A DNA stretch of 64,000 bases from Chryseobacterium sp. 36-9 (GTDB lineage: Bacteria; Bacteroidota; Bacteroidia; Flavobacteriales; Weeksellaceae), in assembly GCA_001898785.1 (NCBI GenBank), contig MKVE01000016.1:99602-163601 (forward strand), in the 5' to 3' direction. The position numbers and the translations under genes are program-made. This document shows positions 6,104 to 15,164 of this stretch, piece after piece. Numbering within the stretch: position 1 is the stretch's first letter; each line of letters starts with the position of its first letter. The notes below the pieces were generated by a model. It was not told the DNA's origin and made no database searches. It saw nothing but the letters and a program-made list of their open reading frames with translations.

Positions 6104-8047
6104 ATGCTAAAAATTACACTTCCTGATGGCAGTATCAGAGAATATGAAGGAGCAGTTACTCCACTACAAGTTGCGCAAAGTATAAGTGACGGTTTGGCGA
6201 GAAATACCATTTCTGCCATCGTAAACGGAAAACAGACAGAAGTAGACACCACGATAACGGAGGATTCTACTGTGCAGCTTTTGACGTGGAATGACGATAT
6301 GGGAAAAAAAGCATTCTGGCATTCATCTGCTCACTTGTTGGCTCAGGCGATTATGGAATTTTATCCTAATGCCAAGCTAACAATAGGACCTGCAATTGCA
6401 AACGGATTCTACTATGATGTGGATTTCGGTGGAGAGCCTTTGTCTGAAAAGGACTTTGAGAAATTAGAAAAGAAAATCTTAGAAAACGCTAAGAAAAATT
6501 CTACTTTCAACCTGCGTGAAGTTTCTAAAGCAGAAGCTTTGAAGGAATATGCAGACAATCCTTTCAAAACTGAATTGATTGAAAATCTGCCTGATGGCGA
6601 AATCACTTTCGTAACGCACGACAACTTCACAGACCTTTGTAGAGGTGGGCACATCCCTTCAACAGGAATTGTGAAAGCTGTGAAGATTCTTAATGCAGCC
6701 GGAGCTTACTGGAGAGGCGATGATAAAAATCCCCAGTTGACAAGGGTTTACGGGATTTCTTTCCCTAAACAAAAAGAATTAGCTGAATATCTCGAAAAAC
6801 TTGAGGAAGCTAAAAGAAGAGATCACAGAAAGCTTGGTAAAGAATTAGGCATTTTTGCATTTTCTGAAAAAGTAGGTGCAGGTCTTCCACTTTGGTTACC
6901 AAAAGGAGCAGCATTGAGAAAAAAATTAGAAAATTTCTTATCAGAGGCTCAGAAAAAACAAGGTTACGAATTCGTAATTTCTCCACATATAGGAGCTAAA
7001 GAATTGTATGTAACTTCGGGACACTGGGACAAATATGGAGCAGACAGCTTCCAGCCAATTAAAACTCCAAACGAAGGAGAAGAGTTTTTGTTGAAACCAA
7101 TGAACTGTCCTCACCACTGTGAGATTTACAAAGTACAACAATGGTCTTACAAAGACTTACCAAAACGTTATGCAGAATTCGGAACTGTTTACAGGTATGA
7201 GCAATCCGGAGAATTACACGGCTTGACAAGAGTTCGTGGATTTACCCAGGATGATGCCCACCTTTTTTGTACGCCAGACCAATTGTTACAGGAATTTGAA
7301 AAGGTAATTGACCTTGTGTTATATGTTTTTGGATCACTTGGATTTGCTGATTTTACAGCACAAATTTCATTGAGAGATCCTGACAACAGAGAAAAATATA
7401 TCGGTTCCGATGAAAATTGGGAAAAAGCAGAAAATGCCATTGTTACAGCAGCAAAATCCAAAGGACTTAAGACTGTTACTGAATATGGCGAAGCGGCATT
7501 CTACGGTCCTAAGTTAGACTTTATGGTGAAAGATGCCCTAGGAAGAAGCTGGCAACTGGGAACAATCCAGGTTGATTACAATTTACCGGAGAGATTTGAT
7601 CTTTGGTATAATGGCAACGATAACGAAAAACATAGACCCGTGATGATCCACAGAGCGCCATTCGGTTCTATGGAGCGTTTCATTGCGATTCTAATTGAAA
7701 ACACTGCAGGAGATTTTCCTCTTTGGCTGAGTCCTGAGCAATTCACAATCTTGCCTATTAGTGAAAAATATGCAGATTATGCAAAAAAAGTTTCACAATT
7801 ATTAGAAAATCACGATATTTGCGGCTTAATAGACGACAGAAACGAGAAAACAGGCAAGAAAATTCGTGATGCCGAATTGAAAAAGCTACCATTTATGCTA
7901 ATTGTAGGTGAGAACGAGGAAAGTAATGGTACAATTTCTGTTAGAAGAAGAGGCGAAGGTGACCTAGGAGAAATGAGCGTTGATGCGTTTATAACATACT
8001 TTAAACAACAGGCAAAACCAGATTTTGAATTAGGTGGAAACCAATAG
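6104..8047 (+). CDS. thrS: Threonine--tRNA ligase
   Basis: 647 residues, full length for a bacterial ThrRS. Order: TGS domain (1-62), editing/SAD domain with the [11 protein letters not shown] zinc/active-site region (about 72-86) and DLCRGGH, class II catalytic core with motif 2 ([20 protein letters not shown]) and motif 3 ([11 protein letters not shown]), and an anticodon-binding domain from about 545. The catalytic zinc ligands Cys ([10 protein letters not shown]) and His are present. It charges tRNA-Thr in the cytoplasm. It leads the thrS-infC-rpmI-rplT order found in many bacteria. No T-box or operator-like leader is visible. Confidence 0.98.
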   Translation: MLKITLPDGSIREYEGAVTPLQVAQSISDGLARNTISAIVNGKQTEVDTTITEDSTVQLLTWNDDMGKKAFWHSSAHLLAQAIMEFYPNAKLTIGPAIANGFYYDVDFGGEPLSEKDFEKLEKKILENAKKNSTFNLREVSKAEALKEYADNPFKTELIENLPDGEITFVTHDNFTDLCRGGHIPSTGIVKAVKILNAAGAYWRGDDKNPQLTRVYGISFPKQKELAEYLEKLEEAKRRDHRKLGKELGIFAFSEKVGAGLPLWLPKGAALRKKLENFLSEAQKKQGYEFVISPHIGAKELYVTSGHWDKYGADSFQPIKTPNEGEEFLLKPMNCPHHCEIYKVQQWSYKDLPKRYAEFGTVYRYEQSGELHGLTRVRGFTQDDAHLFCTPDQLLQEFEKVIDLVLYVFGSLGFADFTAQISLRDPDNREKYIGSDENWEKAENAIVTAAKSKGLKTVTEYGEAAFYGPKLDFMVKDALGRSWQLGTIQVDYNLPERFDLWYNGNDNEKHRPVMIHRAPFGSMERFIAILIENTAGDFPLWLSPEQFTILPISEKYADYAKKVSQLLENHDICGLIDDRNEKTGKKIRDAELKKLPFMLIVGENEESNGTISVRRRGEGDLGEMSVDAFITYFKQQAKPDFELGGNQ

Positions 8048-8118
8048 AACCTTAGAACAAATATTAATTTTAAAATTTTAAAACCATAGCACTAAAAAGA
8101 AACAACAGCCGAGGTCCG

Positions 8119-8649
8119 ATGAGACGCCCAGTCCAGGAAGACCTTCATCAAATCAATGATAAAATCCGAGCAAAAGAAGTACGTTTGGTTGGAGAAAACG
8201 TTGAACCCGGAGTTTATCCGTTGGCAAAAGCTTTAGAAATAGCAAGAGATCAGGAACTGGACCTTGTGGTTATTTCCGATAAGGCAGAACCTTATATCTC
8301 CCGTATCCTGGATTATAAAAAATTCTTGTACGAGCAAAAGAAAAAGCAGAAGGAATTAAAAGCCAAGCAAGTAAAAGTAGTTGTAAAAGAAATCAGATTT
8401 GGACCTCAAACTGATGATCACGATTACGAATTCAAGAAAAAGCATGCTGAAAAATTCCTGGAAGAAGGTTCTAAACTGAAGACTTATGTATTCTTCAAAG
8501 GACGTTCTATCATCTTCAAAGATCAGGGAGAAATTCTTCTTTTGAAGTTAGCTCAAGATCTGGAACACGTTGGAAAAGTTGACCAGCTTCCTAAGCTTGA
8601 AGGAAAAAGGATGATTATGATGATGAGTCCGAAAAAGCCGGCAAAATAA
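8119..8649 (+). CDS. infC: Translation initiation factor IF-3
   Basis: 176 residues counted from ATG at 8119. The N-domain ([20 protein letters not shown]), linker helix ([14 protein letters not shown]) and C-domain ([34 protein letters not shown]) are all typical. IF-3 binds the 30S subunit and checks the start codon. Upstream, the frame stays open for 11 codons to ATA at 8086, with a stop at 8071. Those codons encode [10 protein letters not shown], a basic stretch of the kind seen at IF-3 N-termini, and no ATG, GTG or TTG is available there. infC in other bacteria uses a rare start (often AUU) for autoregulation, so AUA at 8086 may be the true start. Gap to thrS is short, so co-transcription is expected. 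Confidence 0.95.
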   Translation: MRRPVQEDLHQINDKIRAKEVRLVGENVEPGVYPLAKALEIARDQELDLVVISDKAEPYISRILDYKKFLYEQKKKQKELKAKQVKVVVKEIRFGPQTDDHDYEFKKKHAEKFLEEGSKLKTYVFFKGRSIIFKDQGEILLLKLAQDLEHVGKVDQLPKLEGKRMIMMMSPKKPAK

Positions 8650-8678
8650 GATTACAGAATATCTTTATTCAATATATT

Positions 8679-8706
8679 AACCTCGAATTTAAATTTGAGG
8701 TTTTTG
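8679..8706 (+). terminator. Hairpin between infC and rpmI
   Basis: AACCTCGAATTT-AAATTTGAGGTT is a near-perfect palindrome followed by a T-rich run. A TAATTTTG -7 box (8732-8739) follows, so rpmI-rplT may be partly uncoupled from thrS-infC. Confidence 0.6.
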
Positions 8707-8811
8707 TTTTTTTACTTTGAACATTTTTTAGTAATTTTGCAAACTATTATTCCTAATTATCCTTAGGAAGTAAAAAGTGAATATTGATAACAAATTATAA
8801 AAAGCAGAACA

Positions 8812-9009
8812 ATGCCAAAATTAAAAACGAAATCAGGTGCTAAAAAGCGTTTTGCTCTTACCGGAACTGGTAAGATCAAAAGAAAGAATGCTTTCAAAAG
8901 CCACATCTTGACAAAGAAAGAAACTAAGCAGAAGAGAAATCTGACGCAAACTTCTTATGTTGCTAATGTGGACACAAAAAGTGTTTTGAGACAATTAGCA
9001 ATTAAGTAG
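8812..9009 (+). CDS. rpmI: 50S ribosomal protein L35
   Basis: 65 residues, highly basic, with the L35 signature [20 protein letters not shown] at the N-terminus and [10 protein letters not shown] near the end. It is a component of the large ribosomal subunit. It sits between infC and rplT as usual. A 121-nt gap separates it from rplT, longer than is common for this pair. Confidence 0.97.
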   Translation: MPKLKTKSGAKKRFALTGTGKIKRKNAFKSHILTKKETKQKRNLTQTSYVANVDTKSVLRQLAIK

Positions 9010-9130
9010 TTTTTATAAATCTATATTCGGTTTATAAGAATTCGAAACAAATTCAACAATTTAACCCTGAAATGGAGCCACTAAGAGTAATGAAATAATT
9101 ACCGCACATTTCAAAAAAACAATTAACATT

Positions 9131-9475
9131 ATGCCAAGATCAGTAAATGCTGTAGCGTCCAGAGCGCGCAGAAAAAAAGTACTTAAGCAAGCTAAAGGTT
9201 TTTTCGGTAGAAGAAAAAATGTTTGGACTGTAGCTAAAAATGCGGTTGAAAAAGCAATGCAATATGCTTACCGCGGAAGAAAAGAGAAGAAAAGAAACTT
9301 CAGAAGCCTTTGGGTAACGCGTATCAACGCTGGTGCCAGAGAGCACGGGATGTCTTACTCTCAGTTTATGGGGGCTCTTAAGAAAAACAACATCGAGCTT
9401 AACAGAAAAGTTCTTGCAGACCTTGCAATGAACCACCCTGAAGCTTTTAAAGCTGTTGTAGATCAAGTAAAATAA
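9131..9475 (+). CDS. rplT: 50S ribosomal protein L20
   Basis: 114 residues, full length. The N-terminal tail ([40 protein letters not shown]) and the globular C-domain ([20 protein letters not shown]) match L20, which is needed early in 50S assembly and binds 23S rRNA. It is the last gene of the thrS-infC-rpmI-rplT group and is followed by a strong terminator. Confidence 0.98.
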   Translation: MPRSVNAVASRARRKKVLKQAKGFFGRRKNVWTVAKNAVEKAMQYAYRGRKEKKRNFRSLWVTRINAGAREHGMSYSQFMGALKKNNIELNRKVLADLAMNHPEAFKAVVDQVK

Positions 9476-9500
9476 TTACAAATCTTTGTTATCAATATAA

Positions 9501-9536
9501 AATCCTGAGAAATATCTCAGGATTTTTTTATTTTTG
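9501..9536 (+). terminator. Terminator of the rplT transcript fused to the next -7 box
   Basis: AATCCTGAGA-AATA-TCTCAGGATT stem is followed by TTTTTT. The T tract continues directly into TATTTTTG (9529-9536), a TAnnTTTG -7 box 16 nt before the next start codon. Confidence 0.75.
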
Positions 9537-9552
9537 CCAAAATTCTTACAAT

Positions 9553-10737
9553 ATGATCAAAAGATCTACAATAATCTTTACACTTTTTATACTCACTTCT
9601 ATTTTAAGAGCCCAGACTTTTATCCAAGCTTATCAAGACAGAGCTAATAAAGTTTCTCAAACCAACATTAATTCTTATTTACAAGAATTTGAAGCTCTAG
9701 GTGTCAAAAGAACCGGAACCACACAAAATACCAATGCTTTTAACTGGATAAAAAATAAATATATTTCTTTAGGTTATACAACCGCAGATTTTTTTGAACA
9801 TTCCTGGACTGCAAATGGTTATTCTTCTAAAAATCTTATTGTTACAAAAACAGGAACACTTTATCCTAATAAATTTGTAATTGTCTGCGGACATTTTGAT
9901 TCGATTAATGGTCCCGGAACCAATGACAATGGAAGCGGAACATCCATAATTCTGGAAATAGCCAGAATTCTAAAAGATGTTCCAACTGAATATTCGATCA
10001 AATTCATCCATTTTTCCGGAGAAGAACAAGGGCTCTTGGGAAGCTCAAGATATGTTTCCCAAATCGTAAATGGAACTAGTCCGAAAATGGACATCAAAGT
10101 AGTTGTCAATCTGGATCAGGTTGGCGGATTGGCATCAAAAGCAAATACTAAGCTTTATCACGATAAAGATCAGGCTTCACCTACAAGCAATAATGCCGCG
10201 GCTGCCATTGCGGTTCAGGAATTAGCTAACTGTACTTTATTATATTCTCCGTTAGCGGTAGATTTTGATCCGGCAGAAAGCACCGATTATGTTCCTTTCC
10301 AGCAAAATGGAGAAATCATTACTGGATATTGGGAATATGAAGGCGGTTATAACAATCCTTATGTTCATACAGCCAATGATTTGTATGTCAATATGGATCC
10401 TGTTTATGTTTTGAATGTTGGTAAATCAGCTGTGGGTTCAATACAACATTTTTCTGTTGCTTCTAAAAGTATCCTAGCTGTCGAGAATGCTTCTACTTCA
10501 AAGATTTTGGAAGCAGTACAATTTTATCCCAATCCTGCAAAAAACATATTGAATTTGAAAATCGATAACTCAATCAAGAGTTTTACATTCGAAATCACTG
10601 ATATGAATGGAAATCAAATTTTATTTAATACGGAAAACAATCATCAGATTGATATTTCACACCTCCAACCGGGCGTTTACCTTGGAACTGTAACTGCAGA
10701 TAAGGATAAAGTCACGAAAAAAATTATTATTGAATAA
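9553..10737 (+). CDS. Secreted M28-family metallopeptidase with T9SS sorting domain
   Basis: 394 residues. A Sec signal peptide (about 1-20, ending LRAQ) precedes an M28 aminopeptidase domain. Zinc ligands are in CGHFDS (about residue 114), NDNGSG and SGEEQGLLGS (about 154, including the catalytic Glu), then LDQVGG and a late His in VHTANDL. The C-terminal 80 residues (VQFYPNPAKNILNLK ... GVYLGTV ... KKIIIE) form a T9SS type A sorting domain, so the enzyme should cross the outer membrane by type IX secretion. It probably removes N-terminal residues from peptides outside the cell. It has its own promoter and terminator. Confidence 0.9.
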   Translation: MIKRSTIIFTLFILTSILRAQTFIQAYQDRANKVSQTNINSYLQEFEALGVKRTGTTQNTNAFNWIKNKYISLGYTTADFFEHSWTANGYSSKNLIVTKTGTLYPNKFVIVCGHFDSINGPGTNDNGSGTSIILEIARILKDVPTEYSIKFIHFSGEEQGLLGSSRYVSQIVNGTSPKMDIKVVVNLDQVGGLASKANTKLYHDKDQASPTSNNAAAAIAVQELANCTLLYSPLAVDFDPAESTDYVPFQQNGEIITGYWEYEGGYNNPYVHTANDLYVNMDPVYVLNVGKSAVGSIQHFSVASKSILAVENASTSKILEAVQFYPNPAKNILNLKIDNSIKSFTFEITDMNGNQILFNTENNHQIDISHLQPGVYLGTVTADKDKVTKKIIIE

Positions 10738-10759
10738 TTAAAATTATCTTTTAAATATT

Positions 10760-10788
10760 AATCCCGAGAAATATCTCGGGATTTTTTA
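10760..10788 (+). terminator. Rho-independent terminator
   Basis: AATCCCGAGA-AATA-TCTCGGGATT followed by TTTTT. Nearly the same hairpin as the one after rplT. Confidence 0.85.
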
Positions 10789-10825
10789 TGACAAATATTG
10801 GAATGCGAAATACACAAAAAAACAT

Positions 10826-10833
10826 TAGATTTG
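10826..10833 (+). promoter_or_regulatory. TAnnTTTG -7 box
   Basis: TAGATTTG lies 22 nt before the start of the propeller-M28 peptidase gene. A TTG at 10798-10800 is a candidate -33 element, though 25 nt away. Confidence 0.4.
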
Positions 10834-10855
10834 TTCTTAATAAAAATTAGTATCT

Positions 10856-13075
10856 ATGTTTGTAAAAAAACTAGCAACAATATCATTACTCAGTATTTCC
10901 ACAGTCTATTTCTCTCAGGAAAAAAACCTGAAAAACATTACAAAACTCACCTTTGGCGGAGATAATGCCGAAGCCTATTTCTCACCCAACAGCAAAATGC
11001 TTACGATGCAGGTTACCAATCCCGCAATTGGTGCAAAATGTGATCAGATCTATCTATACAATCTTTCTCAAAAGCCTGCTGGATCCAACCTTAAATTAGT
11101 ATCCACAGGAAAAGGAAGAACGACCTGCTCTTTTTTTATGCCCGACGGTAAACATATCATCTACGCATCAACACATAAAGCAAATCCGGAGTGTCCGCCA
11201 AAACCGGCACCCAGAAAAGACGGCAAATATCTCTGGCCGATCTATTCCGATTTTGAAATTTATGAGGCAGACCTTAATGGAAACATTACAAAACAATTAA
11301 CAGATTCTCCAGGATATGATGCGGAAGCTGTGGTTTCTCCTGACGGAAAAAAGATTGCCTTCACCTCTACCAGAAGCGGCGATCTCGAAATATGGATAAT
11401 GGATATTGATGGAAAAAACCTGAAGCAATTGACCCACGGTTTAGGTTATGACGGCGGTGCATTTTTTTCTCACGACAGCAAAAAATTAGTTTTCCGTTCT
11501 TCCCGTCCTAAAACCGAAGAAGAGATAAAAGAATATAAAGAATTACTGGCTGAAAATCTCGTTGCGCCGACAGCAATGGAGATTTATACAATGAACATTG
11601 ACGGAACAAATCTGAAGCAAATCACAAATCTGGGTAAAGCTAACTGGGCACCTTATTTTCATCCTTCGGATAAAAAAATAATTTTCTCGTCCAATCATCA
11701 TTCTACAAGAGGATATGATTTCCAGTTATATATGATTGATATCGACGGAAAAAATCTACAACAAATTACTTACGAAAGTGAATTCAATGCGTTTGCTATG
11801 TTTTCTCCTGACGGAAAAAAATTAGTTTTTGCAAGTAACAGACAAGGTGAAAAGCAACATGAGACCAATGTTTTTATTGCAGATTGGGTAGACAGTGATC
11901 CTGCAGAATTAGTTAATGAAGATAATCTGAAGAAGCACATCTATTATCTGGCTTCTGATGAACTGAAAGGAAGGCTCACGGGTTCTGAAGGCGAAATAAA
12001 AGCCGCCAACTATCTTTCTTCCGAATTCAAAAAGCTGGGACTGAAGCCTTACGCAGGAAAAGATTTCATTCAAAATTTTGAATATGATGTCAAACTGAAT
12101 CCTCATGATGACCAATCTTCTGTAAAAGTTAATGGTAAAAATGTAGTGGCTGTTCTTGACAACAAAGCGGAAAAAACAATGGTGATCGGTGCACACTATG
12201 ATCACCTTGGACTCAACGAGCACCACAACTCTACTCTTGCCAATTCGGATGGACAAATCCATAACGGCGCCGATGACAACGCTTCCGGAACTGCTGCAGT
12301 TCTGGAATTGGCGAGAATGTTCTCACAAAATAGAACTAAGGAAAATTTGAACTATATTTTTGCTTTATTTTCCGGAGAAGAGGACGGGTTGATGGGGTCT
12401 AAAAAATTAGCGGAAACCATCAAAACAACCTATCCAAATACAATTTTTATGATCAATATGGATATGGTCGGCAGACTGAATAAGGATAAAGATCTTACTG
12501 TTGGCGGTGTTGGAACTTCTCCCATTCTATCAGATCTGGTGAAAAAATATAAACCGGCCGGGGTTAACCTCGCTTTGGACGAATCGGGAGTTGGTCCGAG
12601 TGATCATACCTCTTTTTATCTGAAAGACATTCCTGTGTTGTTCTTTTTCACAGGAACACATAATGATTATCACAAGCCGAGTGATGATGCGGATAAGATC
12701 AATTATCCCGGAGAAAAAGTGATTACCAATTATGTTTTTAATCTGGCAAATGCGTTAGCTAATGAGAAAGAGATACCATTCACTAAAACAAAAGTCACTA
12801 CAACAAAAGCCGTCCCGAAATATAAGGTAACACTTGGGATTATGCCAAGTTATGCCGACAGCAAAGATGGAATGTTGATTGACGGCGTGATGGACAACAG
12901 ACCTGCGGCTAAAGCCGGTATAGAACAAGGTGATGTTCTTACAAAAATCGGAAAATGCGAGGTAAAAGAAGTGTATTCTTATATGGATTGCCTTGCAAAG
13001 ATCAATTCCGGTGAGGAGCATCCTGTAACGGTAAAACGTAACGGCGAAGAAAAAGTTTTCAATGTGAAATTTTAA
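10856..13075 (+). CDS. Exported peptidase: TolB-like beta-propeller + M28 + PDZ
   Basis: 739 residues. A signal peptide (about 1-20) is followed by a TolB/WD40-like propeller (to about 340) with repeats of the type SPDGKKIAFTSTRSGDLEIW and NGKNLKQLTH-like turns. An M28 zinc peptidase domain follows (about 350-640): GAHYDHLG, NGADDNASGTAAVLELAR, SGEEDGLMGSKK (catalytic Glu), NMDMVGR, and a late His in HNDYHKPSDD. A C-terminal PDZ domain (about 655-735) contains PAAKAGIEQGDVLTKIGK. There is no T9SS domain, so it is probably periplasmic. The propeller may present peptides to the catalytic site. Single-gene unit ended by a hairpin. Confidence 0.9.
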   Translation: MFVKKLATISLLSISTVYFSQEKNLKNITKLTFGGDNAEAYFSPNSKMLTMQVTNPAIGAKCDQIYLYNLSQKPAGSNLKLVSTGKGRTTCSFFMPDGKHIIYASTHKANPECPPKPAPRKDGKYLWPIYSDFEIYEADLNGNITKQLTDSPGYDAEAVVSPDGKKIAFTSTRSGDLEIWIMDIDGKNLKQLTHGLGYDGGAFFSHDSKKLVFRSSRPKTEEEIKEYKELLAENLVAPTAMEIYTMNIDGTNLKQITNLGKANWAPYFHPSDKKIIFSSNHHSTRGYDFQLYMIDIDGKNLQQITYESEFNAFAMFSPDGKKLVFASNRQGEKQHETNVFIADWVDSDPAELVNEDNLKKHIYYLASDELKGRLTGSEGEIKAANYLSSEFKKLGLKPYAGKDFIQNFEYDVKLNPHDDQSSVKVNGKNVVAVLDNKAEKTMVIGAHYDHLGLNEHHNSTLANSDGQIHNGADDNASGTAAVLELARMFSQNRTKENLNYIFALFSGEEDGLMGSKKLAETIKTTYPNTIFMINMDMVGRLNKDKDLTVGGVGTSPILSDLVKKYKPAGVNLALDESGVGPSDHTSFYLKDIPVLFFFTGTHNDYHKPSDDADKINYPGEKVITNYVFNLANALANEKEIPFTKTKVTTTKAVPKYKVTLGIMPSYADSKDGMLIDGVMDNRPAAKAGIEQGDVLTKIGKCEVKEVYSYMDCLAKINSGEEHPVTVKRNGEEKVFNVKF

Positions 13076-13080
13076 ACATC

Positions 13081-13116
13081 AAAAAACCCGACTTTATCCA
13101 GTCGGGTTTTTTTTTT
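13081..13116 (+). terminator. Bidirectional terminator between convergent peptidase genes
   Basis: AAAAAACCCGACT-TTATCC-AGTCGGGTTTTTT with A and T tracts on either side. It can serve the gene ending at 13075 (plus) and the one ending at 13132 (minus). Confidence 0.85.
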
Positions 13117-13131
13117 ATTACAAAGTTGATA

Positions 13132-14967
13132 TTATTTCTTAATAAACTTTTGAACGATATCAGTTCCTTTTATTTTGAGCATGTAAACACCTTTGTTAAG
13201 ACTGGAAACATTAATTACATTGTTATTATCATTTATGCTTTGTTCAGAAATCTTTCTTCCATCTAAGCTATAGATCTCAGCAGTTTCTGCTTTTTTGAAT
13301 TCCATTGAAACCGTTAGTTTCTCAGTTACCGGATTCGGATAAACTGAAACAGAGTTTTTACCAACATCCGAAACAGCAAGGATTGTACACTGATAAGCAG
13401 GAAGTGTATAACCGCTTGTCACAAACTCTTCCGTGATAGTAGCTACATCACCACAAGTAAAACCATAAGTTCCAACCATATCAATAGCCGCCTGTCTTAC
13501 CGCAATAGCTGCAGTCTGCTGATTAGAAGAAGAATTGGTCATGCTGAGTCCCTCAAGAAAAATACGGTCCGTTTTTTCCTTACCAATTCTGTTATAGATT
13601 CGCATCAACGCCGTCGCCCAGATTTGCCCATCGGTATGAATAGTGCCTGTAAGTCCCGACGGATACTTTTTGGTATAGTTCGTTATCCTGCCATTCCAAC
13701 ACTCGTTGTGTCCGTCCCAACTGAACATCCAGTTGTACTGAGGTTCATTCGAAGCCCATTGGTTAAGGCTTCTGCTATAAGACATGGCCCAATAGTCTCC
13801 CGAGCCTTCTCCTAAACCTTGCGAAGAAGAAGATTTCAGCCCTGTTATCCAATAATGAATAGCATGTCCAAACTCATGTAAAACAACATCTGCATCTTCG
13901 GCATCATCCACACAGCCTTCTCCAAAAGCCAATCTCTGTGAACTTGGGATAAAATGAGAATTGTCGTCACCACTCAAACCGTGCGGATCAAAAAGTAGGA
14001 TGCCGTTGTTCAGTGTCGATTTACAATTGATTCCCAGGGTTTCGTTGATGTAAGCCATGCTTCTGTCCAGATGATAAAAAGCATTAACAGCTTCGAATCC
14101 CTGATCGTTCCTGTTAAAAAGAAAATCAGGAGAAGCTTGTGTGAACAAACCTGTTGAAGGTGATTCGAAATCTGCCACCTGTACATATTTGCTTTTCAGG
14201 CTATACACTCCGTTTGAAAAAGTAATGTCTGGTAAAGCAACCAGGCTTCTTGCAGCATCAAGGCTTGCATTGGTGGCATCATTATTATCAACATAGTCTC
14301 CGCCATAGGAAACGTGTGCTCTGGATAGTGGATCCGGATCAAAGATATAAGCTGTTCCGGCAGCTTTCATCTCTGCAGGTTTTTGCTTTGGCTTTTTCTT
14401 CCGGTTATCATCGTGGTGATAATTGGCAATATCCTGAACTCTGATTACTTCTCCGGAATGTGCATCTACCATAACCTCCCAATCTCCGGGTGTCTCGTAA
14501 GAATTGATAATGACTCTATGCACCAGTTTAGTTTCTCCTTCATTTGTAAGAAAAACATAAAGATCATTTTCCTGATGCGTAATTTCACCGGCGATATGGG
14601 CGGCGGCTTTTGCCTTTTCAAAAGCATTTTCCTTACTATATGAAGGAGTCGTATCAATTTGTTTCAGTTTTTTGGAAACAGAAACTTCCGTTGCATAAGT
14701 GATGTCGCCTTGCCTATTAAAATGGATAGCAATATCACCTTCATAGACAGGGACACCATTAATAGTTTGCTGAAATCTTAAAGTTTCCCCGGACTGGCTT
14801 TTTCTTGAAGAACGAAAATCAAAATGATCATTTGAGGTTGTCCCGATTTTATTTGAGTTTTTTGAGATCCAGTCTTTTGCCTTGACTTGTAATTCCGTAG
14901 TCTGTGCCTGGTAAATCGTAGAAAATGTCAGTGCAAATCCTGTAATAAGAGTAATTTTCAAATTCAT
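13132..14967 (-). CDS. Secreted zinc metallopeptidase (thermolysin/fungalysin-like) with T9SS domain
   Basis: 611 residues from ATG at 14967; this start gives a clean signal peptide (MNLKITLITGFALTFSTIYQ), whereas the longer frame to 15000 does not. A propeptide (FTP/PepSY-like, with QTINGVPVYEGDIAIHFN and WEVMVDAHSGEVIRVQD) occupies about 20-190. The catalytic domain has the zinc motif VVLHEFGHAIHYW (HExxH, around residue 363) and the third ligand in GLGEGSGDYWAM. The C-terminus (VSVYPNPVTEKLTVSM ... KGVYMLKIKG ... KFIKK) is a T9SS type A sorting domain. It is expected to be an extracellular endopeptidase made as a zymogen. The exact MEROPS family (M4 or M36) is uncertain. Confidence 0.85.
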   Translation of the reverse strand: MNLKITLITGFALTFSTIYQAQTTELQVKAKDWISKNSNKIGTTSNDHFDFRSSRKSQSGETLRFQQTINGVPVYEGDIAIHFNRQGDITYATEVSVSKKLKQIDTTPSYSKENAFEKAKAAAHIAGEITHQENDLYVFLTNEGETKLVHRVIINSYETPGDWEVMVDAHSGEVIRVQDIANYHHDDNRKKKPKQKPAEMKAAGTAYIFDPDPLSRAHVSYGGDYVDNNDATNASLDAARSLVALPDITFSNGVYSLKSKYVQVADFESPSTGLFTQASPDFLFNRNDQGFEAVNAFYHLDRSMAYINETLGINCKSTLNNGILLFDPHGLSGDDNSHFIPSSQRLAFGEGCVDDAEDADVVLHEFGHAIHYWITGLKSSSSQGLGEGSGDYWAMSYSRSLNQWASNEPQYNWMFSWDGHNECWNGRITNYTKKYPSGLTGTIHTDGQIWATALMRIYNRIGKEKTDRIFLEGLSMTNSSSNQQTAAIAVRQAAIDMVGTYGFTCGDVATITEEFVTSGYTLPAYQCTILAVSDVGKNSVSVYPNPVTEKLTVSMEFKKAETAEIYSLDGRKISEQSINDNNNVINVSSLNKGVYMLKIKGTDIVQKFIKK

Positions 14968-15164
14968 AAATATTATTTTAACACACAACCAAAATAGCAA
15001 ATTTATTTTTAAATTATATTATAAAATTTAAAGAAACTAATGTTTAGTATTAGAAAAAACAAAATAAACTACATATATAAGATTAAATTTTTGTGGAAAA
15101 ATAAAAATATTTTCATCCAAATTGTTTTATAACTTTGATGAAAATATTATCTCCATTTTCCAAC

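Noticed and set aside
15135..15164. Earlier start codons for umuC
   Set aside because: They coincide with a TAACTTTG -7 box and add residues not found in UmuC N-termini.
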